Shown in pieces: positions 13,124 to 25,547 of a DNA stretch of 64,000 nucleotides. Each line of letters starts with the position of its first letter. The first letter of the stretch is position 1. The notes below the pieces were generated by a model. That model was given only the letters and a program-made list of their open reading frames with translations, searched no databases and was not told where the DNA came from. Origin of the DNA: Liolophura sinensis (taxonomy: Eukaryota; Mollusca; Polyplacophora; Chitonida; Chitonidae); contig NC_088303.1 in assembly GCF_032854445.1 (NCBI RefSeq), forward strand, positions 2,489,501 through 2,553,500. Reading direction: 5' to 3'. The position numbers and the translations under genes were made by a program.

Positions 13124-14900
13124 CTAGTGGCACAAGGAAGACAAGCTGAGCTGAGGCTAATTCCCAGTCTTTTGACTGTCACAATGGTACAAAGCAAGAA
13201 GCCCCAATGATGGTGTGGGGAAAACCGAACAGAGCTTGCACAGATTAGTTCTGTGGCTCAGTAGCTGACCAGCCATTCTCTGCTCTTGGGTGATGGCTAT
13301 GTCAGATCTCAACAGGTGCCCTGGCCACTAGACTGGCCTCACGCTACGCCTTACATTCCTGACCAGATGTGTGGCCAGTGGCCTGCATGGCCATAACAAC
13401 ATCTGCTTATGTTTCTGTGATAATCTCACTGGTTGGTTCACACATAATAGGCCAGATACTCCAAACTGCTTAGTTTCTTGGCTTAGTGGTCCATGTACAT
13501 CATGAGGCTTTCATTACTTTTAGCCTTCAATGATCCAAAAGTGCTAAGAAAGAATTCAACCAAACAATGGAACATTCCCTTGATAAGCTTTAAAAAAGAA
13601 CTGAGAGCAATTCTGTCATAACTTGCTAAAGGTAACTAATGTATGTGCCAAGCCCCTGTATACATGTATGAGAGGAAGAAATTAAAATCTGTTTGACAAG
13701 CCTACTCATTCAAGATAGTAGGCCTCTTTATAGCCAAAATGTTGAGTTGGGTAACTTTACCTCATGTGTCAAAACAATTATGCTTAGCAATCAGTCTTTT
13801 TGCCAACCATTCATGGTTATCAGTCCTGTTGACTGCCAGTCAATAATTTTGATCAGTTTAAAAATTTTCCTTGTGCTTCTTTTACCTCAGTGTAATGCTT
13901 TTCAATTTATAATAACACTTTTGAGACTTGCTGTTGAGGAATCATCATTATTATGATACACTTTCAAAATATGGAATGGAAACAACCCCATAGCACCACC
14001 TATATCATGAAGCGATCTTAGACTTAAGTCAAAACTTTAAAATTAAGCAAAAATTTTGACCTATTTAAATCAGAAAAAAACAATCTTAAATTAATTTGAA
14101 ATTTTGACTTGAGTCTAAGATCATTTCATAATCCCAGGCCTGGATTTTAATTTGTATCCTCCAATACGAGAGCCAAAAAACACAGGATTCTTCAGCTATC
14201 TACAACAAAAGGACGACATGGTCAGTGAACAACTAATCATGATTAAACCAATTAAAATTAAATAATAGGATGCAAAACTGAAGTGTTTCTTTACTTACTA
14301 GATCAATTTCTAATTGGGCATGCTAATAATTTATGAAAATACCACATAACATAATGCCAAACTAACTGAGCTATAGCCAATTAATGAAGCACACAAAAAC
14401 AACCTGGACATATCACAGAGCAAAGACAACCACTGAAACAAAGAACAACTTCACTGAAAGACGCATCGAGGATGAAGCTATGGCAAAGAAGAGCAACTGT
14501 CACTACTACAAAGTACAGTAGCTGTGGTAATGCTGAGAATTAAACTGGTATTAACGCAAAGGAATGTGTGCATTGTACAGTATTTTTGTGTAAAGCAATC
14601 CAACTAGTGTAAAGCAGATCAACTGGCATAAAGCAGAGCATTACCTCAGATAAAATGGTACACTTTCATTTTAACATAAAAGAGAACAGCTGCACGAATG
14701 CCAATCAGTTCAGGTACAGAAAAACAATGAAGGAGGAGACGATCAAATTTCTCAGACAAGAACAATTAGAAATTCATCCAGACACGAGAATTTAATTAAT
14801 ATAATTAGATATAATTCTGCTCCATTAAATAATGAAAAATTTAAATACTGAAGTGTCACATTTCCTTGCAACCAAAGCTGACACTATAGACCCTACTCAC

Positions 14901-14948
14901 CTGCACCTCATTCAGATCTATTTCCAGTCGGGTGTCAAACACATCACG
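14901..14948 (-). CDS. Coding exon of the unidentified minus-strand gene
   Basis: A 48-nt phase 0-0 exon ending in a strong donor (GTGCAG|GTGAGTAG) and encoding RDVFDTRLEIDLNEVQ. The acceptor (TTTGACAAAG) is weak, but an in-frame stop just upstream means the exon cannot extend much further. The peptide is strongly protein-like. Confidence 0.45.
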
Positions 14949-15263
14949 CTTTGTCAAATTATGCATTTAATATTGGCCAGTGCAAGAATCCAACAACCCA
15001 TGTTCAAGACACAGAAATTTTAGTTTAAAAAAGTCATACTAGCCATAATGCTAGTAATCACTCTATGGAGAGCACTATCAAGAAAAAGTCACCCTTGAGG
15101 AGAATGTGTTAGGTCAGTGGGTTTGTAGGGGGATTTCACGACCTGAAGCGCCCTAGCAGTTTCACTACCTGCGGACTACACCTGTGTATCAAAGCTTCCT
15201 TTCAAAAGAAGAAATATCTTCATCACATCCTCAGACATCCATCACAAGAAAATTACTTAATCT

Positions 15264-15420
15264 TTAGAGGAAATGCTTTGAAGCAATAGAGTGACCTAGA
15301 TGGTGCAGTGTTCCACTAACCCATATATCAAGCTCATCCTGATGGTCAGCCCGCCAGAGATGTCCACCTCTTCTTAGCACCCAGCCTGGGGGGTCAGGCC
15401 ATGCTTCTATAGTTAGACTC
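15264..15420 (-). other. Open stretch that may be an exon or part of a dispersed repeat
   Basis: On the minus strand a C-rich acceptor (TGACCCCCCAG) precedes an open frame reading GWVLRRGGHLWRADHQDELD and then IWVSGTLHHL, with a poor donor (TCTAG|GTCACT). The base composition is higher in G+C than nearby introns. It could be an exon of the minus-strand gene or an old SINE body; the sequence does not decide. Confidence 0.25.
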
Positions 15421-15827
15421 CAGCTCCGAACAGCCCCAGATTTCCAGGTATAAAGCCCCAAGAACTCATTTAAGACTCATGGCCACTCCAGGTAATCAGC
15501 AAAGGTCAGATTTATTACAAGGGAAACATTTCCTGCTTCTCCCAGGTACTCCATACCATAAGACCTTTCAACAATGAAGCCTTAGCACAGCTCCCCCTAA
15601 TTGTTCCAGACTATCTCCCCACATCCATCAGAATACTGCTCTTTGATGTACCCCCAGGCAACATACATTAATCCCATTTTTCTGCTTCCTTTCCAGAACC
15701 AAGTATTGCGATAAGAATTTTTTTCCCCCTCCTTTTGAGCCAACTTGAAACAAATCTATCCTAGATCTAGATGTTTGATAAGGACATGAATGATCAAGTA
15801 ATTCACAGAAAAATCCTATTCAATCCG

Positions 15828-15872
15828 CAGGATCACCCCGCAGGATCACCCCACAGGATCACCCCACAAAAA
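15828..15872. repeat. Short tandem repeat, about 15 bp x 3
   Basis: Three copies of CCGCAGGATCACCCC / CCACAGGATCACCCC in a row, in an intron of the minus-strand gene. Confidence 0.8.
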
Positions 15873-16607
15873 CATGTGTATAGGTAGGTACTTGTAAACT
15901 GCATAACAATTCATGTTATAGCTACATGTATGCAGTATATTCACATAAAAATTCCCATAATATCTGATGGACACTGATTGACAGAAAAAAAAAACATCAC
16001 TATTTTTGACAGTTCAAAATGTACATTAGTGTTCACATTTACAATAATTAGTAGTCAAATTCCAAGCTGAAAAACCACATTCAGGGTGAAAAAGGCTGTG
16101 GTTAACATTTTCAGTCTTAAACAGAAACAATGAAATCTAACCGGGAGGGTTCAGCAATTCAATTGAGGTTGTGTTCCACACATTCATAGCTTTACTCTCA
16201 TGAAAAATCAATAATTACTTTCTTCTTGATGTCATGACATATGTAACAGACACATACAGATATAAAGGTGCTAATTCAGATACTACCCAGCATAACACCT
16301 TTCATGTATGTTTGTTGGTAAAGATAACTTTATAAAGACAGTACATATTGTATGTCAAATGAATGCTTTCTAGATACTATGCAGAAAGTTCAATTCAACA
16401 AGGCACTAATGTGTATTGATTGGACTGCAAGTCTAGTCAGATTATCCCATTTGAAACATTTAGCAAAGTGGCGCTTTATGCCTGAAGGTATCTCACTCCT
16501 CTGATATTCTACAGCTGCACTGAGGAACATGCTCTCTGTGGGAAAACAGGCAAAATTCTATTACCTTCACAACAAGAACGCAGACAGAGGCAAAAACAAA
16601 ACTGGCT

Positions 16608-17085
16608 TGACCTAACTGTAGGTAGAACACAACAATGATGATGGGCTGCTGACCTAACTATAGGTAAAACACAGACAATGATGATAGGTTGCTGACCTAA
16701 CTATAGGTAAAACACAGACAATGATGATAGGTTGCTGACCTAACTGTAGGTAAAACACAGACAATGATGATAGGTTGCTGACCTAACTACAGGTAAAACA
16801 CCGACAAAAAATGATGGGTTCCTAACCTAACTATAGGTTTAAACACAGACAATGATGATGGGTTGCTGAACTAACTGCAGGTAAAACATCGACAAAAAAT
16901 GATGGGTTGCTGACCTAACTGTAGGTAAAACACAGACAATGATGATGGGTTGCTGACCTAACTGTAGGTAAAACACAAACAATGATGATGGGTTGCTGAC
17001 CTAACTGTAGGTAAAACACAGACAATGATGATGGGTTGCTGACCTAACTGTAGGTAAAACACAGACAATGATGATGGGTTGCTCT
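16608..17085. repeat. Minisatellite, 43-bp unit, about eleven copies
   Basis: The unit is TGACCTAACTGTAGGTAAAA followed by CACAGACAATGATGATGGGT TGC, with some copies carrying GACAAAAAATGATGG. Two further copies sit at 17797-17875 inside the neighbouring 32-bp array. Confidence 0.9.
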
Positions 17086-17249
17086 TCCACAGACTAACAT
17101 TACATTACACAGATAAACCCTTAAACCAATACTTTAACAACAAACACAGTACCTGGCAACAGGCCCCTGTGCTACATGTACATGTACTCTGCAATCACAC
17201 ATGCTTACAAACCCATTACAACTGTTGGGGCTACTCTCTCAAAATCTGA

Positions 17250-18172
17250 AACTGACAATGAGCTACTCATACACATATACAACAAATGACAATGGCTAAT
17301 CTTAAAAACACTGCAGCTAGCGATGAGCTGCTCTTACTAACACAGAAGCTAATAATGTGTGTATGTATGTATTCTTGGGGTTTTAGGTCTTATTTTACAA
17401 TTTTTCAGGCATATGACAATGAGGAGTCCTTAGGTGTGTGCACATATACTGTGTCTTCTTATGGCACTGTGGGTCCATGTCGCCAAAGTGCTGACATCAC
17501 TAGAGTATAAAGCCGAAGACACAGACATGACACCCACCCAGTCACATATCGTCACACCTCGACGACAAGTCCTGTTTCCTTGCTCTAATATCCCAGTGCT
17601 GAACACCAAGCAAGGCAGCAACAAATACCATTTTTAAAATCTTTGGTACCACCGACCCATTTTTGATCCCAGGTCTCTCGTCTGCATGGCCAGCTAGTAA
17701 TGAGCTACAATTACTAATACAACAGCTAGTAATGAGCTACTCTTACTAACACGATAGCTAGTAATGAGCTACTCTTACTAACACGACAGCCAGTAACTGT
17801 AGGTAAAACACAGACAACGATGATGGGTTGCTGACCTAACTGTAGGTAAAACACAGACAATGACGATGGGTTGCTTGACTCTTACTAACATGACAGCTAG
17901 TAATGAGCTACTCTTACTAACGCGACAGCCAGTAATGAGCTACACTTACTAACACGACAGCCAGTAATGAGCTACACTTACTAACACGACAGCCAGTAAT
18001 GAGCTACTCTTACTAACACGACAGCCAGTAATGAGCTACTCTTACTAACACGACAGCCAGTAATGAGCTACTCTTACTAACACGACAGCCAGTAATGAGC
18101 TACTCTTACTAACACGACAGCCAGTAATGAGCTACACTTACTAAAACGACAGCTAGTAATGAGCTACTACTT
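17250..18172. repeat. Minisatellite, 32-bp unit, interrupted by a SINE and by two 43-bp units
   Basis: The unit is AGCCAGTAATGAGCTACTCT then TACTAACACGAC. Degenerate units lie at 17250-17360, then a SINE (about 17373-17690), then the main array. Two units of the upstream 43-bp family are embedded at 17797-17875. Confidence 0.85.
17373..17690 (-). mobile_element. SINE, tail of the CATATGACTG/ACGTTAAACCCC type
   Basis: The plus strand reads CTTGGGG, then CAATTTTTCAGGCATATGAC, which is the reverse complement of the tail seen in the SINEs at 37.2 and 50.7 kb. The body (ending CTTTGGTACCACCGACCC and TTTGATCCCAGG) matches the copy at 20.9-21.2 kb but not the 37/50 kb copies, so it is a related subfamily sharing only the 3' tail. 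It sits inside the 32-bp array. Confidence 0.7.
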
Positions 18173-18251
18173 AGCACGAGCACTCTTAACAAATGTTTAA
18201 CTTTCTATGCATGTACAGGTCTGGTAATCTGACTGAAAGCACTTTACAATA

Positions 18252-18530
18252 TCTGGACAACAACTACTCTGACAAATATTACAAATGTCATGGGTGACTC
18301 TAAAATGTTGCAACTGGTAGTGGGGAAATATCACAAATGCAACATCTGGACAACAACTACTCTGACAAATATTACAAGTGTCATGGTGACTCTAAAATGT
18401 TGCAACTGGTAGTGGGGAAATATCACAAATGCAACATCTGGACAACAACTACTCTGACAAATATAACAAGAGGCCATATGTGACTTTAAAATGTTGCAAC
18501 TGGCCATGGTATATGTATCTGTAAAATGTT
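18252..18530. repeat. Tandem repeat, about 93-bp unit, nearly three copies
   Basis: Copies of TCTGGACAACAACTACTCTG start at 18252, 18345 and 18437; the third decays into a shorter run of TGTTGCAACTGRCCATGG-like units. Confidence 0.85.
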
Positions 18531-19467
18531 GCAACTGACCATGGTGACTCATACAAACGTTGCAAATGGTCATGGTGATGAACAAATGTGGTAACTGGCA
18601 GTAGGATACTTTTACAAACACAGAAATTGGCCACAAGCTATTGTGGACAAAAGTTCTTATGTGCATGTATCGGTTTAATCTGGTCGTAAGGCACTCTTTC
18701 AAGCACCTCAGCTGGTTGAGTGTGTGAGTACCGGGGTGGGCACGGTCAATCTGTCAGAGAGCTATTGGTCAAACCACATGACATCAACCCACATTTGCCA
18801 CAGCTGGTGAAGTGTATAGGTGACCTCAAAGACTGTCAAAGACAAACAGTTTTATTCTACCCCATTACAACATAAAATGGGACATGTTTTTACCGAGTTA
18901 AAAATCCTGCATAGTGCTCTTCCTCTTGCCAAACACTTTACGAGAGAATGTGTTCTGTGATTTCTACAAAGACAATATACTATTGTACAGGTGTTATCAA
19001 ATAGGTTACCAACATGACGCGCCGTTCACTCATATGTAACAAAGATATACATCCATTTGTCATAAATTCAGTGTGTACTGAAGTAATAAACACTGCATCA
19101 ACTGCTGCAATTTCAAACTGAAACAGATACACGACATAGGAGCACTTCATCTTCAGGCAACACTGCACAACAACGTCAACATTAGAAAATTTTTTGTTAC
19201 GATAGCAATAGTTACAAGCACCTGACAAAACATAATGAGGAGAACAGCTGAACTTAAAATAAGGATCTTTTGATCAAGTAATTTAGATTTAATACACTTT
19301 TTCTAATTCTCCACAACTGTGTACAGATCAAATACAAAAGGTGCTAGAAATGTATTTAACATACCATAAATACAATTACATAAAAAATTACGTACATCTT
19401 GATTAACGTTTACCATGTATGAATTATACAGGACAATAAAAACTTCAAGGTGAAGTAAACTTTGTAC

Positions 19468-19538
19468 CTAAGGTCATCTTTCACAGCTTTCACCTTATTC
19501 AACCATCTCCAATGGACATACAGTACATGCAGAACAAA
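19468..19538 (-). CDS. Coding exon of the unidentified minus-strand gene
   Basis: A 71-nt exon with acceptor TTTTATGTCTGATTAG and donor CTTAG|GTACAA. It reads FVLHVLYVHWRWLNKVKAV then KDDL, phase 0 to 2, directly continuing the exon at 20.0 kb. The Trp-rich amphipathic sequence followed by a charged stretch looks like real protein. Family unrecognised. Confidence 0.6.
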
Positions 19539-19966
19539 CTAATCAGACATAAAATATCCGAAATTCTCTCACCACCAGCAGCAATGTGTACTTACATAAA
19601 GTTGATCAGTATGGATTTGAGCGCTTTTCACATTCTGGTCACCCTCAAACCATGTCCCTCAGCGACTAGGCCACAAACACCTTTGCTAACAGGTTTAACA
19701 ATCAATACCATAACCCGATCTGACAGGAGACGAGTTTGAGCAGCCTACAGCAGCACAAATGTCTAATGTTCACAGCGTTGTTGCACTATAGTCAGGAGTG
19801 GGTATTATTCAGACTCTGTAATCGACCTTGTCATGGCTTGTTGTCGCACCACCACCCACGCACCTCGGGACGGGCAAGATGGTCTGGGTCATAACAGCAA
19901 GCCTTGTCAACCACAGCATTGATAGCTGTCTGTCTACAGAGGTAAAACCTACATGAGTTCCTTTAC

Positions 19967-20080
19967 CTCTAGCAAGAGTGTCACATTACCTGGCTCACTT
20001 AATCTGCCTAAAATTGTACGGCCTGTACCTGGCACCTCAGAGTTACCTGAACACAAGTGTTTCAGCACCCTCACAAATGA
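19967..20080 (-). CDS. Coding exon of the unidentified minus-strand gene
   Basis: A 114-nt phase 0-0 exon between acceptor GTAAGGGCAG (with CTTGTTTTTCC upstream) and donor CTAGAG|GTAAAG. The 38 residues begin SFVRVLKHLCSGNSEVPG and end GNVTLLLE. It contains internal GGTA steps that could mimic donors, but the frame stays open through all of them up to the strong donor. The residue mix is protein-like and it joins in phase to the next exon. Family unrecognised. Confidence 0.6.
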
Positions 20081-20137
20081 CTGCCCTTACTGACTCTCTC
20101 CAGGAAAAACAAGCCGCTGTTCTGAATGCCTTTGTAC

Positions 20138-20155
20138 CTGTTTGACAAGGCTGGC
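20138..20155 (-). CDS. Possible 18-nt micro-exon of the unidentified minus-strand gene
   Basis: A good acceptor (TTTGATTATCTGCAG) and donor (AAACAG|GTACAA) enclose six codons, ASLVKQ, that join in phase 0 to the well-supported exon at 20.0 kb. Length alone makes it doubtful. Confidence 0.2.
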
Positions 20156-20636
20156 CTGCAGATAATCAAAGTCCACCTATATCCTTAGTACAAGAAAAAC
20201 CACTTCTCTTGAGCTGCCATATATTAGATGTCTACAGCTTTTAGACCTGACCTTCAACCTTCAAGTATACATCTCATATTTTCTACAGTAACTTAATCTC
20301 AGCACAATGGCTCATTTCTATGTATAGTACAACATAACTCTAGGACTAAATATACGGTTCGCTGGCAATGCGTTAAAAATATAGTTTGTATTCAAACTTG
20401 CAACGACTAAAACTGGAACAATGACATTATTTATAAAAGTAACACAAACATACAATATGTACATCTGTGCTATTTTTCCTTTTGTAAGGGGCTTTTCTGT
20501 GAAGACAATAGATTAAGTTCACAATTATAAAACATCTATGCATGCTCTCTTAATACCTGTACTTTCACTTTAACAAAAACCTTATCTGGCAAGTTCATCT
20601 GATTAAACACCACAGGAAAATGTGATGTTGATTTAC

Positions 20637-20655
20637 CTGTTTGAAATGTGAACAC
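20637..20655 (-). CDS. Possible 19-nt micro-exon of the unidentified minus-strand gene
   Basis: Bounded by CACAG and AAACAG|GTAAAT on the minus strand. It would change the phase from 2 to 0 and add CSHFKQ. Weak evidence; listed because it would reconcile the phases of its neighbours. Confidence 0.15.
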
Positions 20656-20888
20656 CTGTGCTGATAAACTTGCATCTCATAACCCACACATACCACTTCA
20701 TGTTAACATGCAACTACAAAACATCCTCTTAAAAAAATTCTACTTTTTACACACTACTACCAACACAAATAACGTTTAGCGAGGCTACATTTTCCATCAG
20801 GAATTCTTCAAGCCACCACTGAGGTATCCAATCTGTCTTATTTGCTATAATGGATTCTTTATTCATCTATTTATTCCATGCTTGTATG

Positions 20889-21205
20889 CTTGGGGTTTTT
20901 AGATTGTACTTAACATGTTTTCAGTCATGTGATGACAAGGAGTCATTAGGTGTGTGTACATAAACTGAGTTTTCTTGTGGCAGGGAGAGTCCATGCTGCT
21001 AAGTGCTGCTGATACTGAGGTATCACGCCCAAGACACCAGACAAGACACCACCCAGTAACATTATACTGACGCTGGGCCAGCCAGTCATGTTTCCTTGCT
21101 CTAACCTCCTAATGCTGAGTGCCAAGAGAGGCAGCAACAAGTACCATTTTTAAAGTCTTTGGTATTACCTGGCCCAAGTTTGATCCCAGATTTTCGAACT
21201 TCGAG
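20889..21205 (-). mobile_element. SINE, second copy of the 17.4 kb subfamily
   Basis: It has the same order of blocks as the 17.4 kb element: the CTTGGGG tail complement, the CATGTGATGACAAGGAGTCA block, GTTTCCTTGCTCTAACCTCC, CAGCAACAAGTACCATTTTT and TTTGATCCCAG. The copies are clearly diverged, so the insertion is old. Confidence 0.7.
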
Positions 21206-21723
21206 GAGGACCCTCTAAACATTTGTTGTTTTCACTTGTATGTCACAGTGGTCAGGTGGAGGGCACCGGAGTGCCCAGAGTAATCCAGCAACCTCTGGCA
21301 AGCTACTGACGAACACTTCAACACGTGATGAACAGACATATCATCATACTGGCAGAAAACAAGTGATCTTCAATGACTATTAAACCGCGCAATTGGACAC
21401 GCAAGAGTAGTCAAGCATGTAATACTGGCACCAAGGAATTTACAAAAACCCTGTCCACCGCTGAGATGCACGAGTTTTGCACCTCTATATGTGTGTACCA
21501 ATTGCAAGACAGCTAGTGATTGCACCCAGCATAAGTTAATGTCAACATAACACACATGTATGACAATACAATGCTATTTGCCCATACAGGTGAGAAAGCA
21601 CAGTTCAGGGGAAATAACTCTGGGTATCAGTCTATCCAGTGCACTGTTCTTCTTGGGCAGAAACGTTAACAGCACTACATAATGTTTAATACATATACTG
21701 AAATCAACACAACTTTAAACTAC

Positions 21724-21757
21724 CTAGAAATCTGCTCCATCAAAACCACTAATGCTT
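21724..21757 (-). CDS. Possible 34-nt exon of the unidentified minus-strand gene
   Basis: Good acceptor (ATTACTCTTCCATTAG), donor TCTAG|GTAGTT. In the phase inherited from the candidate exon at 23.1 kb it reads ALVVLMEQIS, an amphipathic helix, and ends in phase 2. Together with the previous exon this would resemble helices of an alpha-solenoid; that is inference. Confidence 0.35.
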
Positions 21758-22455
21758 CTAATGGAAGAGTAATTCATCAAAAGAGTGTAAGCACCTCTGA
21801 TATCTTTAGATGTCTTCATCACTTCCAGAGAGAAGGTGTTTGAAAAAGGAATAAATCTGGATACTTGTACTCATTTCACAATACATTCAAGCTGAAAATA
21901 GCAAAACAAACAGCAAGCCTGCAAATAAGTGGCCGGACAGGGACATTGTCGGGTACAAAAGCCGCTGATGTCCGCCTCATGTTTGTTGAAACTGGTCATC
22001 CTGTTTGACAGAAATTCAGAGGTCCATAAAGAGATGAGATATTTAGTTAAGTAACTGCCTCTATTCTATCCACCTGTGACCATACTGTAGCGGTTCAGAT
22101 GTTGTTGGTATTTGTCTTATATGTCTTACGGTGTCTTCTCAAGCATGCAGGTACGTATGAGTGCGACACCATTCAATCACTTTAATCCTGTTTGATATTT
22201 GACCTGCCGAGCGAAGCTTGTTAAAGGAATAAACCAATCAGGATTTTCTCCCCTGAACTCGGAGACGCCGCTACTATTTGGATCCGATTTCATAACATTC
22301 CCTGAACTCGGGCTATTATCCAGTGTGACTTACGCATGAGATTTGAAATTCCTCTACGAAATGAAAGTTCTCCAACAACAGATTTTCAGTGAATCAGATG
22401 ATGAATATTTATTATGACGAGGGAGGAACCAGCAGTTGACACAAGTACCAAATAG

Positions 22456-22552
22456 TTGAGTGTCATATGGGACAGAGCCCCAGTTAAGTGTCATATGGGA
22501 CAGAGCCCCAGTTAAGTGTCATATGGGACAAAGTCCCAGTTGAGTGTCATAT
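22456..22552. repeat. Short minisatellite, about 30-bp unit, three to four copies
   Basis: Repeats of GAGTGTCATATGGGACAGAG CCCCAGTTAA, followed at once by a larger 174-bp duplication. Confidence 0.85.
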
Positions 22553-22563
22553 GAGATAAAATC

Positions 22564-22912
22564 TCATGAGACTCTTGTCTCAAATTATGATACCAAAGTT
22601 CAATTGACTTATTCTGGTATATAGTCCACTGTGGTCCACTTTTGATATCTCAGATAATTTCTACTTGCATGGCACTGGAGCTGGATTCCCAGGTTCCGTG
22701 AGACTGGAGAGTCCTAGAATTTTGGGACTGGGAAAAGTCATGAGACTCCTGCCTCAAATTATGGTACCAAAGGTCAGTTGATTTATTCTGGTATATAGTC
22801 TCTGTGGACCACTTTTGATATCTCACAAGTTCCACTTGTTTGAGACTGGAGCTGGATTCTCAGGTATCGTGAGACAGATGAATCCCAGAATTTTGGGACT
22901 GGGAAAATTCCC
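22564..22912. repeat. 174-bp tandem duplication
   Basis: Copies start TCATGAGACTCTTGTCTCAA (22564) and TCATGAGACTCCTGCCTCAA (22738) and match through GAATTTTGGGACTGGGAAAA. A degraded third copy may follow. Confidence 0.85.
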
Positions 22913-23076
22913 AGATTTTTGACACTGTATTCCCGGCTTCCTGGGACTGATTCCCACCAAGTGTCAACTGTCTCTGAATTCTCAAACTGGATCACAAATC
23001 ACTTTTCCCGATACTGGGACTATTTCCCAATTCACGGTACACAAATTTTCCCACTCTTAATAAAATAGCTACTTAC

Positions 23077-23108
23077 TGAGAATGATTACCAGCAATTTGG
23101 TGTCAACT
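23077..23108 (-). CDS. Possible 32-nt exon of the unidentified minus-strand gene
   Basis: Acceptor TTTGCCTAG and a strong donor (CTCA|GTAAGTAG). Reading in the phase left by the candidate exon at 24.1 kb gives VDTKLLVIIL, ending in phase 1. The hydrophobic helical character continues into the next candidate exon. Confidence 0.35.
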
Positions 23109-24069
23109 CTAGGCAAATTCTAAAGCCATCTGCAGACGCTGAAAACTCAGCCTGTTTATAGATTTCCACATGGTGTGGGAGGAGCCATGAACCAAATTAG
23201 GAGACTCTGATTGGTCACAGGAGACATTTTGACAGTTTGTAAACACAAATGACAAGATGACGTCATCACGATCGCAACCAAGAACTCCAAAATAATGGCT
23301 TTGCTTTGAAGCCAAACTATAAATGTCAGTGTCTGAAAAGTCCATATTTTTATCCATATTACTCAAAAAGTATAAGCACACAAGGGTATTAAATGATACA
23401 TTCCTTTTCAAACTGGTGGGAAAAGCCTGGTCTGATTTCTAAAAGCCTGCAAGTGTGGGTTCTACAGACATGCAAATTACCATAAATGTACAAAAATGGT
23501 AGCAACAAAAACTTTTGCTTTCATGGTTGAACTGAGGACAATATTTTCTGTGTGAAACAAGAACGAAAATAGAAGGTAAAGGTTTTCCCGATAAGACAAT
23601 GACATAGAAATTCGTAACTTCTACATTATCATCACTACATTGCTGAAAAATACTTATAATTTTCCCAAATACGCAGGAACACCGATACAACAACAACATT
23701 ACTCGTCCGTGAAACAGATAAATGTAAGTTCAGAAACTTCCTACAAGATTAAATACACGCCATATCGGCAAATGCTGACTTTGTAAATTAATTAGTATGG
23801 CCTCAGATAACGATCTTAACAAAACTTCCGTAAAAATTCATTAAGAAATGAATATATGAAACTTCCCTATGTTAAATTTATTTCTTAAATCCTATTTCCT
23901 TAAATTCCGCTACAATACTTTTGTGAGCTTGTTTCAATACAAGAACATTCAACTGTCAGCAGTACAGTTTTATCGACATTTCCGAGTATGAGACATCATA
24001 GAAACAAATAAAATACGTTTCTCAGGCAACTGGCTGCCATAGCTTTCTGCATGGCCCAATGTTTGTTAC

Positions 24070-24100
24070 CTACCCACTGAACCTCCACATGTTACTTGGA
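24070..24100 (-). CDS. Possible 31-nt exon of the unidentified minus-strand gene
   Basis: Flanked by a T-rich acceptor (TTATTGTTAAAAG) and a donor (GGGTAG|GTAACA). It would start with two bases completing the phase-1 codon of the 28.5 kb exon, encode QVTCGGSVG, and end in phase 2. The support is phase agreement and splice signals only; an exon this short can arise by chance. Confidence 0.3.
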
Positions 24101-24243
24101 CTTTTAACAATAAACTACATCATTGTGTATCAAACAAAGATGGTGTCTTGGCTTTCATTCACTATCCTAGAAGCATTTTGTATTTTATTTATTCAGTTAA
24201 AAACAACTGAGTTACAGTTAATCTTCAATATGTGAAGATCAAT

Positions 24244-24785
24244 AACACTTGATCATGTGTGAAGGGGAAGCTGATCATGTGTGAACGAAAACTTGATATG
24301 TGTGAAAGAACACTTGATCATGTATGAAAGAATACTTGACCATGTGTGAAGGGACATGATCATTCGTGAAGGAAGACTTGGCCATGTGTGAAGGAAGATG
24401 ATCATGGGCGAAGGAAAACATGATATGTGTGAAAGAACACTTGATCATGTATGAAGGAATACTTGACCATGTGTGAAGGAACATGATCATTCATGAATGA
24501 AGACTCGACCATGTGTGAAGGAACACAATCATGCGTGAAGGAAAACATGATGTGTGAAGGAAAACTTGTTTATGTGTGAAAGAAAACTTGTTTATGTATG
24601 AAGGAAAACTTGATATGTTTGAAAGATCACTTGTTCATGTGTGAAGGAGCCATTTATATGTGTGAAGAAAAACTTGATATGTTTGAAGGAACATTTGTTC
24701 ATGTGTGAAGGAGTACTTGATCATGTGTGAAGGATCACTTGTTCATGAATGTGTGAAGGAATCCTTGATTATGAGTTAAGAAACA
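24244..24785. repeat. Minisatellite with irregular units of about 22-24 bp
   Basis: Units of TGATCATGTGTGAAGGAAAACT with variable length and many small indels. It adjoins the 42-bp array to its right, which shares the GACCATGT.TGA...GGAA pattern, suggesting a common ancestor. Confidence 0.85.
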
Positions 24786-24879
24786 CTTGATCATATGAAG
24801 AAAAAAAAAACACATGATCATGTGGTAGTGAATAGTTAGTTGTGTATGAGGGAACAACTTGATTCTGATGTTTGGGTAA

Positions 24880-25525
24880 CAACTGATCATATTTGAACAT
24901 GTATGAGGGGAAAAACTGAATGTGCAAGGGAATAGTTGACCATGTGCGAGGGTGACAATGACTGTAGAAGGAAATTGTTGAACATGTATGGGAGAAAAGC
25001 TGATTGTGCAAGGGAAAACTTGACCATGTGTGCGGGGAAAATTGATTGTGCAAGGGAAAACTTGACCATGCATGAGGGGAAAACTGATTGTGCAAGAGAA
25101 TAGTTGACCATGTGTACGGGGAAAACTGATTGTGCAAGGGAAAACTTGACCATGTATGAGGGGAAAACTGATTGTGCAAAGGGAATAGTTGACCATGTAT
25201 GAGGGGAAAACTGATTGTGCAAGGGAAAACTTGACCATGTATGAGAGGAAAACTGATTGTGCAAGGGAATAGTTGACCATGTATGAGGGGAAAACTGATT
25301 GTGCAAGGGAATAGCTGACCATGTATGGAAGAAAAACTGACTGTGCAAGGGAATAGCTGACCATGTATGGAAGAAAAACTGACTGTGCAAGGGAATAGCT
25401 GACCATGTATGGGAGAAATACTGACTGTGCAAGGGAATAGCTGACCATGTATGGGAGAAAAACTGACTGTGCAAGGGAATAGCTGACCATGTATGGAAGA
25501 AAAACTGACTTTGCAAGGGAATACA
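24880..25525. repeat. Minisatellite, 42-bp unit, about 14 copies
   Basis: The unit is TGACCATGTATGAGGGGAAA ACTGATTGTGCAAGGGAATAGT. Because 42 is a multiple of three, all three minus frames stay open for 209-263 codons. Copies to the right are most uniform; copies to the left are degenerate. Confidence 0.9.
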
Positions 25526-25547
25526 ACTTCCAATAAAGGAGTTTTCA

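Noticed and set aside
13700-13945. Two small minus-strand exon candidates near 13.76 and 13.9 kb
   Set aside because: They agree in phase with each other (KSQKCYYKLKSITL, IIVLTHE) but not with the neighbouring exons, and their acceptors are weak.
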